Shown: positions 16,005-23,604 of the stretch, in pieces
Position numbering within the stretch: position 1 is the first letter of the stretch
Layout: each line of letters opens with the position of its first letter
Assembly: GCA_031551255.1 (NCBI GenBank)
Contig: JAVBNW010000151.1
Location: 1-25,817 of the forward strand
Direction of reading: 5' to 3'
Length of the DNA stretch: 25,817 nt
Source: JAVBNW01 sp031551255
GTDB taxonomy: Bacteria; Bacillota; Clostridia; Christensenellales; UBA1750
The notes under the pieces: generated by a model
What the model saw: the letters and a program-made list of their open reading frames with translations, nothing else
What the model was told of the DNA's origin: nothing
The model's database searches: none
Translations under genes and position numbers: made by a program

Positions 16005-17564
16005 CTATTCCCAACTCCACCAATCCACGTTGTTGACGATGGACCAGCCGTGGCCGTGCGGGTGCAGCTTTTGCTCGGCAATGGTAAGGCCCGAGCGCAC
16101 CCAGTATAGGTGATCGATGTTTACCAACCACACCCACGGCACGTCGGCGGCGATCAGTTCGCCCGCCTGTTGCCATAGCTTGTACGATGCTTCAAGGTCG
16201 GAGCTCACCAGCGCTTCGTCCATCTTTTGGTCCACTTCGGCATTGGCATATGGAGAATACCTCGCCAGCCCGGTTTCAGGCATCGTATGGTAGATGTTGT
16301 AAAGCTCCATCGGCGTGTGCGCGCCCCAGCCCCACACCATCGGCTCGCTCTGCGCCCGGCCGTAGGCGACATCCCAGCCGACGCCTTCGATCGACGCCGC
16401 GATGCCCAGCTCTTTGAGCTGGTTCGCCGCATCCGCCGCCAGCGCCTGCCGAACGGAGTCGCTCGCGGGGTAGAGAATGGAAAGCTCCGCGCGCACACCG
16501 CCATTTTCGCGGATGCCGTCGTTTCCGGCAACCCAGCCCGCTCCTTCGAGCAGCGCAATCGCTCCTGGGCGGTCGTAGGCCGCCTTATATGCTTCGCTAA
16601 ACCAGGGCATTTTGTCGCATACGCTATATGCGGGCGTGCCGAAGCCGCCGAGTACGTTGTCGATCATCGCCTCGCGGTCGAGTCCGATGTTGATCGCCTT
16701 GCGAACCGCGATATCCTGCGTAACATCGTTGCCGATACCGCCCTCCCTCGCCACGACGGGCAGGTTAAGCCCACGGTTGTCCACCGTTTCGACGCGGAGC
16801 AAGCCATACCCATCCATAGTTTGATCGGCGTAGGGCGCGGCGGTGTAGATTACGTCGGCCTGCCCGGCCTTTGCGGCGGCAAAGGCAGCATCCTCGGCCA
16901 TAAAAAGCACCGTCACCTTCTTTATCAGCGGGGCGTCGCCGTAATAGCCCGGATTGGCCTCGAAGATGGCCTGTTGACCCTTATCCCACTGCTTAAGAAC
17001 ATAACGGCCCGAGCCGATAGGGTTTTCGCCGTAGCCGGGGCCGTAGGCGTGCTCGGGCACGATGCCGACGATGGCCATGGTATAGGGCCAGATCGAATAC
17101 GCATGCGTCATGAAAAACAGCACCTTCGTCTCATCCACAGCTTCGGCACGGTCGAGCATGGTAAAGTCGTTAACCGTGCTTGTAGCCTTTACCGTGTTAT
17201 ACGTAAACGCCACATCGGCGGCCGTGAGCTTCTCGCCATCGGCAAACCGCGCGTCGTCTCGAATCTTCACCGTCCAAACAAGCCCGTCTTCGCTTGCGGA
17301 GATATCGGTCGCCAGATCGAAGGCGATGGTAAGATCCGGCGCGGTGACCGTCAGCGTGCTTTGGATAAGGGGTTCGTGTACGTGCTCGCCCGCGCCCCAA
17401 CCATGGGCCGGGTCGAAGCCCGCCTCGGGCTCGGAGGCGGGGTCCATCACGACGATAACGGAAGATTCGTCGCGGGCCGTGCCGGGGAGCTCCGCCCGGG
17501 AGCAGCCTGCGATCAAGATCGTCAAAAGCAGGCATACGATAGCCCGCACCGCATATCGACTCAA
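16005..17564 (-). CDS. nikA: Nickel (Opp/Nik-type) ABC transporter substrate-binding lipoprotein
   Basis: This is a 519-residue lipoprotein of the SBP_bac_5 family, which binds peptides, nickel or metallophores outside the membrane. From the TTG at 17564 the first 21 residues form a lipoprotein signal ending IAG-C with lipidated Cys21. Typical family motifs follow: DGLVWTVKIRDDARFADGEKLTAADVAFTYNTV, broken here as DGLVWTVKIRDDARF then ADGEKLTAADV, and GSGRYVLKQWDKG. The C-terminus carries HPHGHGWS, a possible metal ligand cluster. An in-frame TTG at 17612 is unlikely: it has no ribosome binding site and lies inside a leader hairpin. GTG 17549 is another option. It is the first gene of the nik-larC operon. 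Confidence 0.88.
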   Translation of the reverse strand: MSRYAVRAIVCLLLTILIAGCSRAELPGTARDESSVIVVMDPASEPEAGFDPAHGWGAGEHVHEPLIQSTLTVTAPDLTIAFDLATDISASEDGLVWTVKIRDDARFADGEKLTAADVAFTYNTVKATSTVNDFTMLDRAEAVDETKVLFFMTHAYSIWPYTMAIVGIVPEHAYGPGYGENPIGSGRYVLKQWDKGQQAIFEANPGYYGDAPLIKKVTVLFMAEDAAFAAAKAGQADVIYTAAPYADQTMDGYGLLRVETVDNRGLNLPVVAREGGIGNDVTQDIAVRKAINIGLDREAMIDNVLGGFGTPAYSVCDKMPWFSEAYKAAYDRPGAIALLEGAGWVAGNDGIRENGGVRAELSILYPASDSVRQALAADAANQLKELGIAASIEGVGWDVAYGRAQSEPMVWGWGAHTPMELYNIYHTMPETGLARYSPYANAEVDQKMDEALVSSDLEASYKLWQQAGELIAADVPWVWLVNIDHLYWVRSGLTIAEQKLHPHGHGWSIVNNVDWWSWE

Positions 17565-17584
17565 ATCATCAACGCCTTTTCCAC

Positions 17585-17634
17585 AAAAAAATAACCGCGA
17601 AGGCGTCGCCAAGCTTTGGCGCGCTATGCCTTCG
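17585..17634 (-). promoter_or_regulatory. Hairpin plus U-tract in the nikA leader: candidate attenuator
   Basis: In the nikA transcript, 17634-17628 pairs with 17604-17598 (7 bp) and 17621-17616 with 17612-17607 (6 bp, loop AGC), separated by an internal loop. Six bases later come seven U (17591-17585). This resembles an intrinsic terminator ahead of the nikA start and downstream of the mapped promoter. Upstream in the same leader are another perfect hairpin (CGCGCC/GGCGCG near 17675-17692) and a tandem CCATACGG repeat (17664-17649). Control by attenuation or a metal-sensing RNA is inferred. Confidence 0.45.
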
Positions 17635-17702
17635 TGGCACGTATCTTTCCGTATGGCCGTATGGATAGTCCGTTCGCGCCTTCATGGCGCGCATCGAGAT
17701 AT

Positions 17703-17731
17703 AGTGTATAGGAATCGCTTCATTTTGTCAA
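17703..17731 (-). promoter_or_regulatory. nikA: Promoter of the nikABCDE-larC operon
   Basis: On the minus strand a perfect -35 TTGACA (17731-17726) and a -10 TACACT (17708-17703) are separated by 17 bases. Transcription would begin near 17696, leaving a leader of about 130 bases before the likely TTG start of nikA. Confidence 0.75.
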
Positions 17732-17743
17732 TCGGCATTGACA
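17726..17743. promoter_or_regulatory. 18-bp dyad operator between the divergent nik and lar operons
   Basis: TGTCAAT-CGGC-ATTGACA at 17726-17743 is a perfect inverted repeat covering the nikA -35 element. Its position between nikA and larE suits a shared regulator acting on both. The half-site spacing resembles Crp/Fnr-type sites, and the known lar regulator LarR of lactobacilli is of that family. No regulator gene is present, so the assignment is inference. The plus-strand larE promoter is unclear; TTGTCA at 17725 with TATAAA at 17746 (15-base spacing) is one option. Confidence 0.5.
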
Positions 17744-17836
17744 TATATAAACGATATGATAACTGCTCATTGACTTTTTTTTAGCTGCGTGCTATCGTCA
17801 GCGCTATCATTAGCGTTCTTGAAGGGGAGGATGGCT

Positions 17837-18622
17837 GTGGATCACAGGATTGCCGCCAGCGGCATCATCAAGGATTTGGGCCGCGTCGCCGTCGCATATT
17901 CGGGCGGCGTGGATTCGACGCTTCTTCTCAAGCTCGCCAGAGACGTGCTCGGGTCCGAAAACGTGCTCGCGCTCACCGCGCATGCGCAGCATCACTCCGA
18001 GCGGGAAGTAGCATTTGCCAAGGATTTGGCGGAAAAAATCGGCGTAGGGCATGCGATCGTGCCGATGGATCTCTATGCTATTGAGGGGATGGAGTACAAC
18101 CCGCGCGACCGTTGCTATATCTGCAAGCGCGCGGTGTTCTCCAAGCTGTGGGACGAGGCCCGCGCGCGAGGTTTCCAGGTGCTGTGCGACGGCAGCAATG
18201 TGGATGACGAAGGCGACTTTCGCCCCGGTATGCGCGCGGTTGCCGAGCTTATGGTGCGCAGCCCTTTGCGCGAGGCGGGGTTTCGCAAGGCCGACATCCG
18301 CGCGCTGTCTGCAGAGCTTGGCTTGCCCACCGCCACGATGCCCGCGCTAGCCTGCCTTGCGACCCGGATTCCCTACGATACGAAGATCACCGACGAATCG
18401 CTGCGCCGCATTGACCGCGCCGAAACGGCATTATTTGCGCTGGGGCTTTCCCAGGCGCGGGTGAGGGATCACGCGGGAGTTGCGCGCATCGAAGTGCCGC
18501 CGGAAGATATCGCGGCCTTGGCCGCGCGGCACGAAGAGATTGCGAAGATCATCAGGGATAGCGGCTTCGCGTTTGTCGCGTTGGATTTGGAAGGCTATAG
18601 AATGGGCAGGATGAACGAATGA
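17837..18622 (+). CDS. larE: LarE, ATP-dependent sacrificial sulfur transferase
   Basis: LarE adenylates the carboxylates of pyridinium-3,5-biscarboxylic acid mononucleotide and replaces them with thioacids in NPN cofactor synthesis. The 261-residue protein has the PP-loop SGGVDS at residues 22-27. CxxC lies at Cys93/Cys96 in RDRCYICKRAVF, and a further Cys is at 117. Cys173 in ALACLATRIPY is placed like the sacrificial cysteine of L. plantarum LarE. Whether it is a sacrificial-Cys or a 4Fe-4S (three-Cys) type cannot be settled here. GTG 17837 is chosen because GGGGAGG lies 6 bases upstream; ATG 17831 directly abuts that site. It overlaps larB by ATGA. Confidence 0.94.
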   Translation: MDHRIAASGIIKDLGRVAVAYSGGVDSTLLLKLARDVLGSENVLALTAHAQHHSEREVAFAKDLAEKIGVGHAIVPMDLYAIEGMEYNPRDRCYICKRAVFSKLWDEARARGFQVLCDGSNVDDEGDFRPGMRAVAELMVRSPLREAGFRKADIRALSAELGLPTATMPALACLATRIPYDTKITDESLRRIDRAETALFALGLSQARVRDHAGVARIEVPPEDIAALAARHEEIAKIIRDSGFAFVALDLEGYRMGRMNE

Positions 18623-19383
18623 AAAACGGCATGGACGAAAGAGAGCTTCTTAACCGGGTGGCGAGCGGCGAGGTAGGCGTAGAGGATGCACTGGCCCAGC
18701 TGCGTATGCAGCCGTTCGAAGACTTGGGCTATGCGGTGGTGGATCATCACCGACGCATCCGCCAGGGCGTGTGCGAAGTGATCTACTGCGCGGGCAAGAC
18801 GCCCGAGCAATCGGCAGGCATCGTGCGGGCCATGGTGGAGCGCGGCGAGGTGAACATTCTTTGCACGCGCGCCGATCGCGCTACGTATGACGCCGTTTGC
18901 GCGGTCGAACCGGATTGCGAGTATCACGAGCTCGCCAGGATCGTCGTAGTAAAACGCCGCAGCGCCGATACGGGGGTGGGCACGATTTTGGTTGCCACCG
19001 GCGGCACGAGCGATATGAAGGTGGCCGAGGAAGCGGCCGTGACCGCCGAGGTGCTCGGCAACCGGGTGGATAGGTTGTACGACGTCGGGGTGGCGGGGCT
19101 GCACCGGCTGCTTTCCCGGCTCGACCGCATCGCCGCGGCTAATGTGGTGATCGCGGTGGCGGGCATGGAGGGCGCGCTGCCCAGCGTGATAGGCGGGTTG
19201 ATCGACCGTCCGGTGATCGCGGTGCCGACTTCGGTCGGCTATGGCGCCGCCCAGGGCGGCATGGCGGCGCTGATGGCCATGCTCAACTCGTGCGCGAGCG
19301 GCATCTCGGTGGTGAACATCGACAACGGCTTTGGCGCGGGATATACCGCCGCGCTCATCAACCGACCGGGGCGCGGAGGCTAG
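18619..19383 (+). CDS. larB: LarB, nickel-pincer cofactor biosynthesis carboxylase
   Basis: LarB carboxylates nicotinic acid adenine dinucleotide at C5 and hydrolyses the phosphoanhydride to give the biscarboxylic acid mononucleotide used by LarE. The 254-residue protein has the LarB N-terminal helical part, with E..Y.AGKTPEQ around residues 53-64. A PurE-like C-terminal domain follows, with GTSD at 129-132, AGMEGALPSVIGGL and PTSVGYGA. Cys225 in NSCASGISVVNIDNG corresponds to the catalytic cysteine described for the family. The start ATG overlaps the larE stop (ATGA), so the two are translationally coupled. Confidence 0.95.
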   Translation: MKNGMDERELLNRVASGEVGVEDALAQLRMQPFEDLGYAVVDHHRRIRQGVCEVIYCAGKTPEQSAGIVRAMVERGEVNILCTRADRATYDAVCAVEPDCEYHELARIVVVKRRSADTGVGTILVATGGTSDMKVAEEAAVTAEVLGNRVDRLYDVGVAGLHRLLSRLDRIAAANVVIAVAGMEGALPSVIGGLIDRPVIAVPTSVGYGAAQGGMAALMAMLNSCASGISVVNIDNGFGAGYTAALINRPGRGG

Positions 19384-19403
19384 AGGTGGAAGAAACAATA
19401 AAA

Positions 19404-19415
19404 AGACCATGGTCT
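19404..19415. promoter_or_regulatory. 12-bp palindrome upstream of the LigT-like gene
   Basis: AGACCATGGTCT is a perfect palindrome in the 63-base gap after larB, next to TTATAA at 19418-19423. It could be a small operator or chance; no -35 element is clear. Confidence 0.25.
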
Positions 19416-19446
19416 GTTATAAGGGCTGTTCTTAAGGAGAGACGGC

Positions 19447-19986
19447 GTGCTTAGGCGTTGCATCATGATTGTTCCGGAGTTTGCGAACGTGGGTGCGATC
19501 GAGGGCCTGCGTAAATGCTTCGACCCGTTGCATGGTATCGTGCCGCCGCATATCACGCTCGTGTTTCCCTTTGACAGCGAACTGACGAAAGACCAAGTTG
19601 AGCGTCACCTGCGCCACGTTCTTGCCGGCATATCTCCGTTTCGCTTGTCGCTGCAAGGGATAAGCGGCGAGGAGGAAGCATGGGCCAACTACCTTTTTCT
19701 GAACGTCGTTGAAGGAATAGAGTCGGTTTTACGGATGGGCAGGGCGCTTTATACGGATATATTGCTGGACTTTCGGCCCGCATTGTATGCTAAGGCCTAT
19801 GTGCCGCACATGACGGTGGGCAAGCTGCCCAAAAGCGGCGACTTTGCGGAAGCACTGGCGCGGGTGCAAAAGACCGGCGAGCGCTTTTCGGCGATGGTCG
19901 ATTCCGTCTGCGTGGAAATCATCGGCGAAGGCGAGTCCTCCACGATCGAAACGATCGTCCCTCTGGGAGCGCCTGCGGCGACTTAG
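19447..19986 (+). CDS. 2'-5' RNA ligase / LigT-type 2H phosphoesterase family protein
   Basis: This is a 179-residue cytoplasmic protein of the 2H phosphoesterase superfamily, which acts on 2'-5' or cyclic 2',3' phosphodiester bonds in RNA or nucleotides. Both signature HxT motifs are present: His35-Ile-Thr37 in PPHITLVFPF and His121-Met-Thr123 in VPHMTVGKL. The length is normal for the family. GTG 19447 is used because AAGGAGA lies 6 bases upstream. It may be read with larE-larB, with a 63-base gap, or from its own promoter. The 3' end overlaps the convergent gene by 4 bases. Physiological substrate and any link to NPN synthesis are unknown. Confidence 0.88.
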   Translation: MLRRCIMIVPEFANVGAIEGLRKCFDPLHGIVPPHITLVFPFDSELTKDQVERHLRHVLAGISPFRLSLQGISGEEEAWANYLFLNVVEGIESVLRMGRALYTDILLDFRPALYAKAYVPHMTVGKLPKSGDFAEALARVQKTGERFSAMVDSVCVEIIGEGESSTIETIVPLGAPAAT

Positions 19987-21116
19987 CCGCCGCCTTTCTC
20001 AGGCGGCGGAGGCATCGCGTCGAGCGCTGAAAAGAAATCCCGCACATCCTGAAATTCGGGAATGCTCATTTTGAAGAAGACTTGCCCATGGCAGGTCGTC
20101 TTTTTTTGCGCGCGAAAGGCATATGGGGTTTTTGCCAGGCAATTCTGCCTGCATCCGATGCATTCGTTTAAGTTGCGGAAGATGCGCCCGGCCAATGCGG
20201 GGGAGCTTTTTGCGATTGTATCGAGCACGTCTTCCATCGGATTTGACTTTCTGTGCCACATTTCGGGCTTGCCGTTGGTGACGATATACCATTGCAGGGA
20301 GTGGTGCATCAAGCTTCCGCTCAGGTACAGCGCGTAGGAGATCCCTCTTGCGGACTCCACATAGGTGATCTTGTTCCCATGTTTTTCTACGGTTCTTTTG
20401 AACTTGAGGCGCGGCAGCGATTTGAGGAAATCATCCGTTCGAAGGATTTCGTCTTTGATATTGGGCGGCAGGCCCTCGATGCACGAAGCAAAAGTAGGCT
20501 TTTGCCCGGGCGGCACACAGGCTTGCGAAAGGTTGGCGCGGTTCTTATCGTGAACGCAAGGGAGAGCGTCCTCGTGCTCGGCAATGGTTATCGAGCGAAC
20601 GCTTGCGTCGGCGCGCTTTGTGCAAGTGAGCCCTATGCCAAAGCCCAATTCATTTCGTTGCGCAAAGCATTCCGATTTCATATAGCGTTCCCGCGTGGAA
20701 TAATAACGCTCTTGTGCGCCGATACATATTTGCATTTCGCGCAAATTGTAGATAATGGAAATATCGACAAATTCTCCGAAAGGTATGCTGTTATCGTAAA
20801 GTTTGGGCTTGCCGGCCGCCGAGGCGATGTCTTCGATCCTTCGGTTTTCCATCCATGGCGACCCAATGCTGATATGGCCGTCGCCAATCAGCAACAGCAT
20901 TTCAGGCGCATCCATGCAAATGCGCATGTCGATGCGCATGGGCAGGCGATACATGCCGGGAAGCAACAGATAGGATGTGATCTTGTCACGGCGGATGTTA
21001 TACCCGACGTCGTGGATGGCGCGCGTCGTCGTAAAATGCAGCACGTCGTTTGCCATGCCGCTTTCTACGTTGCCTATGGGCATCAGCGACGAAAGATCGA
21101 TGGATGTTTCCCGCAT
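19983..21116 (-). CDS. Hypothetical protein with C-terminal cysteine cluster
   Basis: I do not recognise this 377-residue protein. ATG 21116 is chosen because AGGTGA lies 6 bases upstream; the frame itself is open to 21191. There is no signal peptide or membrane segment, so it is probably cytoplasmic. The N-terminal half (about 20-185) alternates short beta-like stretches (LLLIGDGHISIGSP, VDISIIYNLREMQICIG), suggesting a beta-sandwich or ligand-binding fold. The C-terminal half has SLQWYIVTNGKPEMWH, then Cys319-xx-Cys322-xxx-Cys326, basic KKTT and Cys342-His, as in a metal site. The same KK..C..(x)IP pattern ends the neighbouring upstream gene. The extreme C-terminus PPPPEKGGG is encoded by a 9-bp GC hairpin. 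Function unknown. Confidence 0.75.
   Translation of the reverse strand: MRETSIDLSSLMPIGNVESGMANDVLHFTTTRAIHDVGYNIRRDKITSYLLLPGMYRLPMRIDMRICMDAPEMLLLIGDGHISIGSPWMENRRIEDIASAAGKPKLYDNSIPFGEFVDISIIYNLREMQICIGAQERYYSTRERYMKSECFAQRNELGFGIGLTCTKRADASVRSITIAEHEDALPCVHDKNRANLSQACVPPGQKPTFASCIEGLPPNIKDEILRTDDFLKSLPRLKFKRTVEKHGNKITYVESARGISYALYLSGSLMHHSLQWYIVTNGKPEMWHRKSNPMEDVLDTIAKSSPALAGRIFRNLNECIGCRQNCLAKTPYAFRAQKKTTCHGQVFFKMSIPEFQDVRDFFSALDAMPPPPEKGGG
19987..20009. terminator. Hairpin at the convergent gene junction
   Basis: CCGCCGCCT and AGGCGGCGG form a perfect 9-bp stem with a five-base loop just after the LigT-like stop codon and inside the last codons of the opposite gene. There is no clear T-run on either strand, so any termination function is uncertain. 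Confidence 0.4.
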
Positions 21117-21165
21117 GTAGATCACCTCACGCTTAGATCGGCATGCAAAACCTGCCGGCGATATA

Positions 21166-21687
21166 TCACATTGCCGATAGGTCCGCTTCATGTTCCATTA
21201 GGTATCCATGTTCTTCTTTGATAAGCTTTTTAATTTCGTCGATGTCGTCCGCCGCGATGTCCGGTATTTCGAGCGCATAGGCGCCGCAGTTTGCTTTTTT
21301 CTTGCCATCGACCGATGTGCAGGTATAGACGTGAGTATCGGCCGCGCCTGAGCAATGTGTGCAGCCGGCGTTGATACAAAGGGCGGCGCGGCTGGGATAT
21401 CGGGCAATCGATGCGTTGACGATATCGACGAACCTTTGTGAGTACCCATGGCAGGCTGAAAATCGCAAAGCGAAAAAGGGAGAGGGCGCTTTTCCCTTCT
21501 TCATGCCGAATTTTCCTATCTGCTTATTGTGCAAGCTATGTTTAAAGGATATATTCGAATTTTCTTTTTGTGGATAATAGCCCAGCTCAGTGAAGCACAT
21601 GATGATGTCAAGGTATAGCGGTTTGCTTTCATTTCCGAGCATCGATACAAAGGAATTCACCAACTCTTCTTGTCTTTTTGTTTTCAT
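21166..21687 (-). CDS. Hypothetical cysteine-rich protein, partner of the downstream gene
   Basis: This is an unrecognised 173-residue protein, probably cytoplasmic. ATG 21687 has AAGGAGGG about 9 bases upstream. The N-terminal third is helical (MKTKRQEELVNSFVSML). The middle has FFALRFSACHGYSQRFVDIV. The C-terminal part has Cys104-x4-Cys109-x2-Cys112, Cys123 and Cys134, followed by GAYALEIPDIAADDIDEI. That spacing suggests a zinc or iron-sulfur site. It ends 49 bases before the next minus-strand gene, with which it is very likely co-transcribed. The two share the KK..C....IP..(D)DI pattern, so they may belong to one small family or act together. Confidence 0.72.
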   Translation of the reverse strand: MKTKRQEELVNSFVSMLGNESKPLYLDIIMCFTELGYYPQKENSNISFKHSLHNKQIGKFGMKKGKAPSPFFALRFSACHGYSQRFVDIVNASIARYPSRAALCINAGCTHCSGAADTHVYTCTSVDGKKKANCGAYALEIPDIAADDIDEIKKLIKEEHGYLMEHEADLSAM

Positions 21688-21934
21688 ATCAGCAGACCCT
21701 CCTTTACGCGTAATTCGCTACATTGTCATTCTACGATACCAAATGAAAAAACGCACGGGTATTTGCCTTTGCTGTTGACCGGCGACAAAACAATTCCTTT
21801 TGTGTAGGTTCGACGCCAAATTGTCATTGCAAATGACTGCGCATGGATCCCGCACAACAAAGGTAATACGTTAGCGGCATAGAAAGGTTGCCTTAAGGGC
21901 ACATCCCACAAGGAAGTAAAAAATGCATTTAACT

Positions 21935-21960
21935 GGCAGGGAGATCAAAAGCTCCCTGCC
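21935..21960. terminator. Terminator hairpin at the recombinase 3' end
   Basis: GGCAGGGAG and CTCCCTGCC form a perfect 9-bp stem with an eight-base loop. The recombinase TGA (21947-21945) lies in the loop. The minus-strand sequence downstream becomes T-rich only after a gap, so this is a plausible but not ideal terminator. Confidence 0.55.
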
Positions 21961-23570
21961 TTCTGCTTTTGTCCCGTAGTTTCGGCAATCTTGCCGATGT
22001 AGTTGTAGATGATGGTAATCCGCTGCAGGGGCTCCTCGAAGAAATCGCTTTCGGATACATAAATCTCGGATATGAATTCCCGAAGAACGGCTGGCGTCAG
22101 CTCGGTGAGATTCGTATGCTTTTTAGCCGTTGCGATGAACCGATCGAGATTGATCGCTTTCGCATCATCGGCTTCCAGTTCCTGAGACAAGATGGTTGCT
22201 TGCTGTTTGAGCATGCGCTGTTCTTCCTCATAGCCGGTGGAGAGGATGATGAACCGCTCATCCGTAATCTTCCCGCTGGAATTGTCCTCATAGAGCTTCC
22301 GGATTAGCGTATCCAGCTCCACAATCCGCCTGCCAGTCTTAACAAGCTCGCGTTTTTGAGCTTTAGAAGCCGCAATCCGGTCCGCCAATCCCCGCTCCAA
22401 AACATAACTGCGGAATTCGTCCTCCTGCTCTGAAGCAAAGGATATGATACGTTTCAAGCAGCCAAATACCAATTCTTCCAATACAACCGTGCGGATGCAA
22501 TGCGCGGAGCAGCTGTGCGTCTTGTGCCGGTAGTTTCCGCAGACAAACGCTTCCTGGTTTCGCTTGTGAGCCTTTGACCGCAGGTTGTACATCGTCCTCA
22601 CGCAATCGGCACATTTTATTAGCCCGGCGAACATATCCTTTTCGCCGGTCTTACAATTCCGGCGCTTGTTGGCGCGGATACGCTGCACGGCGTCCCATGT
22701 CTCCTGATCGATGATAGGCTCATGGGTGTTCGGGAAAACATACTGCCCCTCTTCAGGAATGGGGATATCCCGTTTATCCTTGTAGGACTTCCGCTTGGTT
22801 TTACCCAGCACAGTATGCCCAAGATACTCTTTGTAAGAAAGCATGTTCTTTACCGTCGCCGTATCCCACCCATAGGGCGCTTCCAGTGACGACTTGCACA
22901 TCAGCAGCCCTGTGGTCTGATATTCATACGCCCTAGTCGTCAGGATTTTCTGTTCGCCAAGCATCCGGGCAATCTGCGTGGGGCCGAACCCTTCGGCGCA
23001 CCAGGAGAATATCTGCTTTACGATGGGCGCTGTTTCGTGGTTTATCACCAGCTTCTTTTCCACAAGCGTGTATCCATATGGAGCATTGCCTGTTGTGCGC
23101 TCGCCGTTTTTCATCTTGGCCTGAAACACCGCCCGGATCTTTTTACTGGTGTCCTTGGCGTACCATTCGTTGATGATGTTCCGAAAGGGCGTGAACTCGT
23201 TATCGCCCTTTTCCGAGTCTACACCGTCGTTGACCGCAATGAAGCGCACGTTCTTCTCCGGGAACATCACCTCGGTGTACATGCCCACCTGCAAGTAATC
23301 TCTTCCGATGCGCGACATATCCTTGATGATGACCGCGCCGACCTTTCCCGCTTCCACATCCGCGATCATGCGCAGGAAATCAGGCCGCTGGAAGCTGGTG
23401 CCGGAGTATCCATCGTCCACATAGAACGCCGGGTTCGTAAACCCGTGCTCTTTGGCATACTTGCCCAATATGGCTTTCTGATTCTGAATGCTGTTGCTGT
23501 CACCTTCCTGGGTATCTTCCTGGGATAGGCGGCAGTATAGCGCCGTGATCTTATCGTTTGGCTGGTTCAT
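21945..23570 (-). CDS. Large serine recombinase (TnpX-like, with DUF4368-type C-terminus)
   Basis: This 541-residue site-specific recombinase should excise and integrate the element through a covalent serine-DNA intermediate. The catalytic Ser16 is in LYCRLSQED, and the resolvase domain continues through YSGTSFQRPDF and IIKDMSRIGRDYLQVG. A recombinase domain follows (about 170-300, with GYTLVEKKLVINHETAPIVKQIF split across the fold). Next are a zinc ribbon (KCADC...C...C, about 315-365), a coiled coil (about 385-470) and a DUF4368-like tail ending near RITIIYNYIGKI. The ATG has AAAGGAGGG upstream. The frame is intact, unlike three genes to its right. It ends within a hairpin. Confidence 0.93.
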   Translation of the reverse strand: MNQPNDKITALYCRLSQEDTQEGDSNSIQNQKAILGKYAKEHGFTNPAFYVDDGYSGTSFQRPDFLRMIADVEAGKVGAVIIKDMSRIGRDYLQVGMYTEVMFPEKNVRFIAVNDGVDSEKGDNEFTPFRNIINEWYAKDTSKKIRAVFQAKMKNGERTTGNAPYGYTLVEKKLVINHETAPIVKQIFSWCAEGFGPTQIARMLGEQKILTTRAYEYQTTGLLMCKSSLEAPYGWDTATVKNMLSYKEYLGHTVLGKTKRKSYKDKRDIPIPEEGQYVFPNTHEPIIDQETWDAVQRIRANKRRNCKTGEKDMFAGLIKCADCVRTMYNLRSKAHKRNQEAFVCGNYRHKTHSCSAHCIRTVVLEELVFGCLKRIISFASEQEDEFRSYVLERGLADRIAASKAQKRELVKTGRRIVELDTLIRKLYEDNSSGKITDERFIILSTGYEEEQRMLKQQATILSQELEADDAKAINLDRFIATAKKHTNLTELTPAVLREFISEIYVSESDFFEEPLQRITIIYNYIGKIAETTGQKQKAGSF

Positions 23571-23604
23571 ATGTTTTCCCTCCTTTTTTGTTCAGCCAAA
23601 CCGG

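Noticed and set aside
14998..16176. A 676-residue minus-strand frame continuing upstream of nikC
   Set aside because: The extra 393 residues are nikB and nikA read out of frame, with no membrane pattern. True nikC starts at ATG 14997, coupled to the nikB stop.
16227..17594. A 455-residue plus-strand frame opposite nikA
   Set aside because: It is antisense to a clear SBP_bac_5 lipoprotein, Arg/His-rich, and has no family motif. It is a high-GC shadow.
17564..17702. NiCo (czcD) riboswitch upstream of nikA
   Set aside because: I could not find the conserved junction sequences of that class, only an unassigned terminator-like leader.
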